Shown here: positions 62,542 through 64,000 of the stretch, one piece after another | Layout of the letters: each line of letters opens with the position of its first letter | How positions within the stretch are numbered: position 1 is the stretch's first letter | Assembly: GCA_950295325.1 (NCBI GenBank) | Contig: OX485807.1 | Location: 37,044,440 to 37,108,439, forward strand | Length of the DNA: 64,000 nucleotides | Source: Polytrichum commune | Lineage: Eukaryota; Streptophyta; Polytrichopsida; Polytrichales; Polytrichaceae | Direction: 5' to 3' | Notes under the pieces: model-generated | The model's database searches: none | Seen by the model: only the letters and a program-made list of their open reading frames with translations | What the model was told of the DNA's origin: nothing | Position numbers and translations under genes: made by a program

Positions 62542-63394
62542 ATGATTTTTCTTCTTTTTCTCCAACAAACTAACAAAATCGTGACTCACCAATCCCTAAT
62601 TTTCTTATCATGAAATCATTGGCTCTCTCCTCTTATCTGGCGATGCACTTGCAACCAGTGTGTATGTTTGACAAATTTCATGTGACGTTCAACCTCAAAT
62701 CCAAAGTGTCACATGATGTTTTCAAAAACAAAAATGAATGTCAATTGACATCTACATTTAATTCCAAAATGTCACCTCAATTTTTGGCTTACACAATATT
62801 TTAGAAAACTAATATTTTGAATAATAAAAAACAAACTTGATTTGTAACCAAAAAAAAAACTATCAATCGAGCGTAAGTATCCTTTGGTCTCGCATGTTTC
62901 TCCACTTATGCAATGCGATTAGAGAGAAATGCACGACATACAGAAAAGAAGTCAAGAGCCTTGAATTTAGGCGTCTTTCTCCACTTTTGCTTTTGAATCT
63001 GCAGCCAAACTCTGCTATCTCTCCGCCAAAAGCAACGGACAAAAACTCTCAAAGGTGATCAACATGGGTGACTCTTTGCACTTCAGTACGGAGGCTCTGA
63101 GGCTCACAATTACGTATGCTCCTCCCTTTGTTTGATTCTAGTTGAATGTATCTATTTATCTATCTACCTATCTGCTGAACAATCAATATCAACCGATATC
63201 CTTTTGAAGCATATTATATCCTTTAGTGGTAAAGAAAAATAATAAAAAGTTGTTCAATTGGTGAGGTTTGATCTAGGTCTCTAAACTGGAATTGTGAAAT
63301 GTAGAAACACTTCTAGTGCGCTGGCCAACAAAAGGTTGTTACAAGAAGGAATACTGATTATCGTTGGGAATTAATTGGTTCTAGGTGTTTCCAG

Positions 63395-63744
63395 CTCGGG
63401 GGGGGGGGGGGGCAGTGTGTTAAAAAGTTAAGGACATAGGTGCGAACAACCACTATTTTATAGGGGGGTATTACTTTCAATTCTCTTCTTTTTTTCACAT
63501 GCTATCATTATGTAACTTTCTACTTTGGGTTAATAGAAAAATGGCTAGCATTACTTATAATTCCAAATTACCTATTATTCCATACCCTATAGTACATTAA
63601 AGATGTCCAGTGCCATTTTTGATACCCTATATTACTCTTAAGTCCAGTTACAATTTTTTGCCCCCATGTTTTTAAAATACCCTATCATTTGTTCGCACGT
63701 ACATTGCTACTCCAACCAATGACTACCCCCCCCCCCCCCCCGAG
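63395..63744. mobile_element. MITE A1' (right arm mirror)
   Basis: Mirror of 12054-12404, with the same flanking duplication. Terminal runs are 15 G and 16 C, one shorter than in the left arm, with a neighbouring base change. Confidence 0.85.
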
Positions 63745-64000
63745 GTTTCCAGAGAGGTAGGGGAAGTGGAAAGCAACCACACAATCACAACTTCATAATT
63801 ACAAGTTAATTATCCCAACATAACAATTCACTCTGGAACAAAGTGCGCTACAATCAATCCTTACCAAAAGCAGGTGCTGATCTTCGTGCCACTTCTGCGT
63901 CATTTTTGCAATAAGAAGCCTCTCCAGCTCCAAGAAAGCTCAAAGGGATTCAGATGCTTTCAACAAGGGAGCTTTGCAATTCAAAGGGAATTGCTCAAAA

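Larger units (their letters stand above)
42427..64000 (-). repeat. Right arm of giant palindrome (near-identical part)
   Basis: Reverse complement of 11799-33376, carrying oxidase copy 3. All transposon insertions of the left arm recur here at mirrored positions, so duplication or homogenisation came after all of them. The arm is cut by the window end. Confidence 0.97.

Noticed and set aside
11799-64000. Palindrome as a missed-adapter fold-back read artefact
   Set aside because: Such artefacts have little or no unique core and uniform identity. Here there are a ~6 kb unique core, older diverged shoulders and genuine differences. Assembly error is still not fully excluded without reads.

Overview
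The window looks like nuclear DNA of a green plant, probably a non-seed lineage (moss, lycophyte or fern). The lineage is a low-confidence impression from the style of the Ty3 and LINE relics; no database was searched. One GC-rich, intron-containing gene family sits in AT-rich DNA packed with transposon relics. There are no operons, Shine-Dalgarno sites, rRNA or tRNA genes that I can see.

The only convincing host gene is a secreted copper-radical oxidase of the glyoxal oxidase / galactose oxidase family (two exons, 531 aa after splicing). It occurs three times with identical predicted protein: copy 1 at 11-1970 (-), copy 2 at 29740-31699 (+) and copy 3 at 44099-46058 (-). All five metal and radical-cofactor residues are present in each.

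The main architectural feature is a giant palindrome. The left arm (11799-33376) is the reverse complement of the right arm (42427-64000), at least 21.5 kb each. Paired coordinates sum to 75798 or 75799 almost everywhere, and I saw only a handful of differences (homopolymer lengths and a few substitutions). The right arm runs off the window. Towards the centre the symmetry continues as an older, indel-ridden shoulder (33377-35622 against 41820-42426) and then a unique core (about 35.6-41.8 kb). Copy 1 and its flank (1-5546) form a third, older segmental copy in direct orientation with the right arm. Its first 2771 bp match copy 3 wherever compared, while the next 1.1 kb differ by roughly 5% plus indels. 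This suggests an old triplication whose gene part and arms were later homogenised by gene conversion or re-copied.

Layout: 1-2771 oxidase copy 1; 2.8-4.4 kb private fold-back element; 4.4-5.5 kb old flank; 5.5-6.3 kb LINE 3' fragment; 6.3-11.8 kb unique AT-rich DNA with relics; 11.8-33.4 kb left arm (MITE A1, LINE-in-copia nest, MITE B1, Ty3 relic broken by MITEs B2 and A2, Ty3 LTR, old repeats, oxidase copy 2); 33.4-35.6 kb shoulder with a hAT-type element; 35.6-41.8 kb core with a copia gag-protease relic split by a MITE, plus other MITEs; 42.4-64 kb right arm, mirroring the left.

Several non-autonomous DNA transposon families can be delimited to the base by terminal inverted repeats and 8-9 bp target-site duplications. 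One has termini made of homopolymeric G/C runs.
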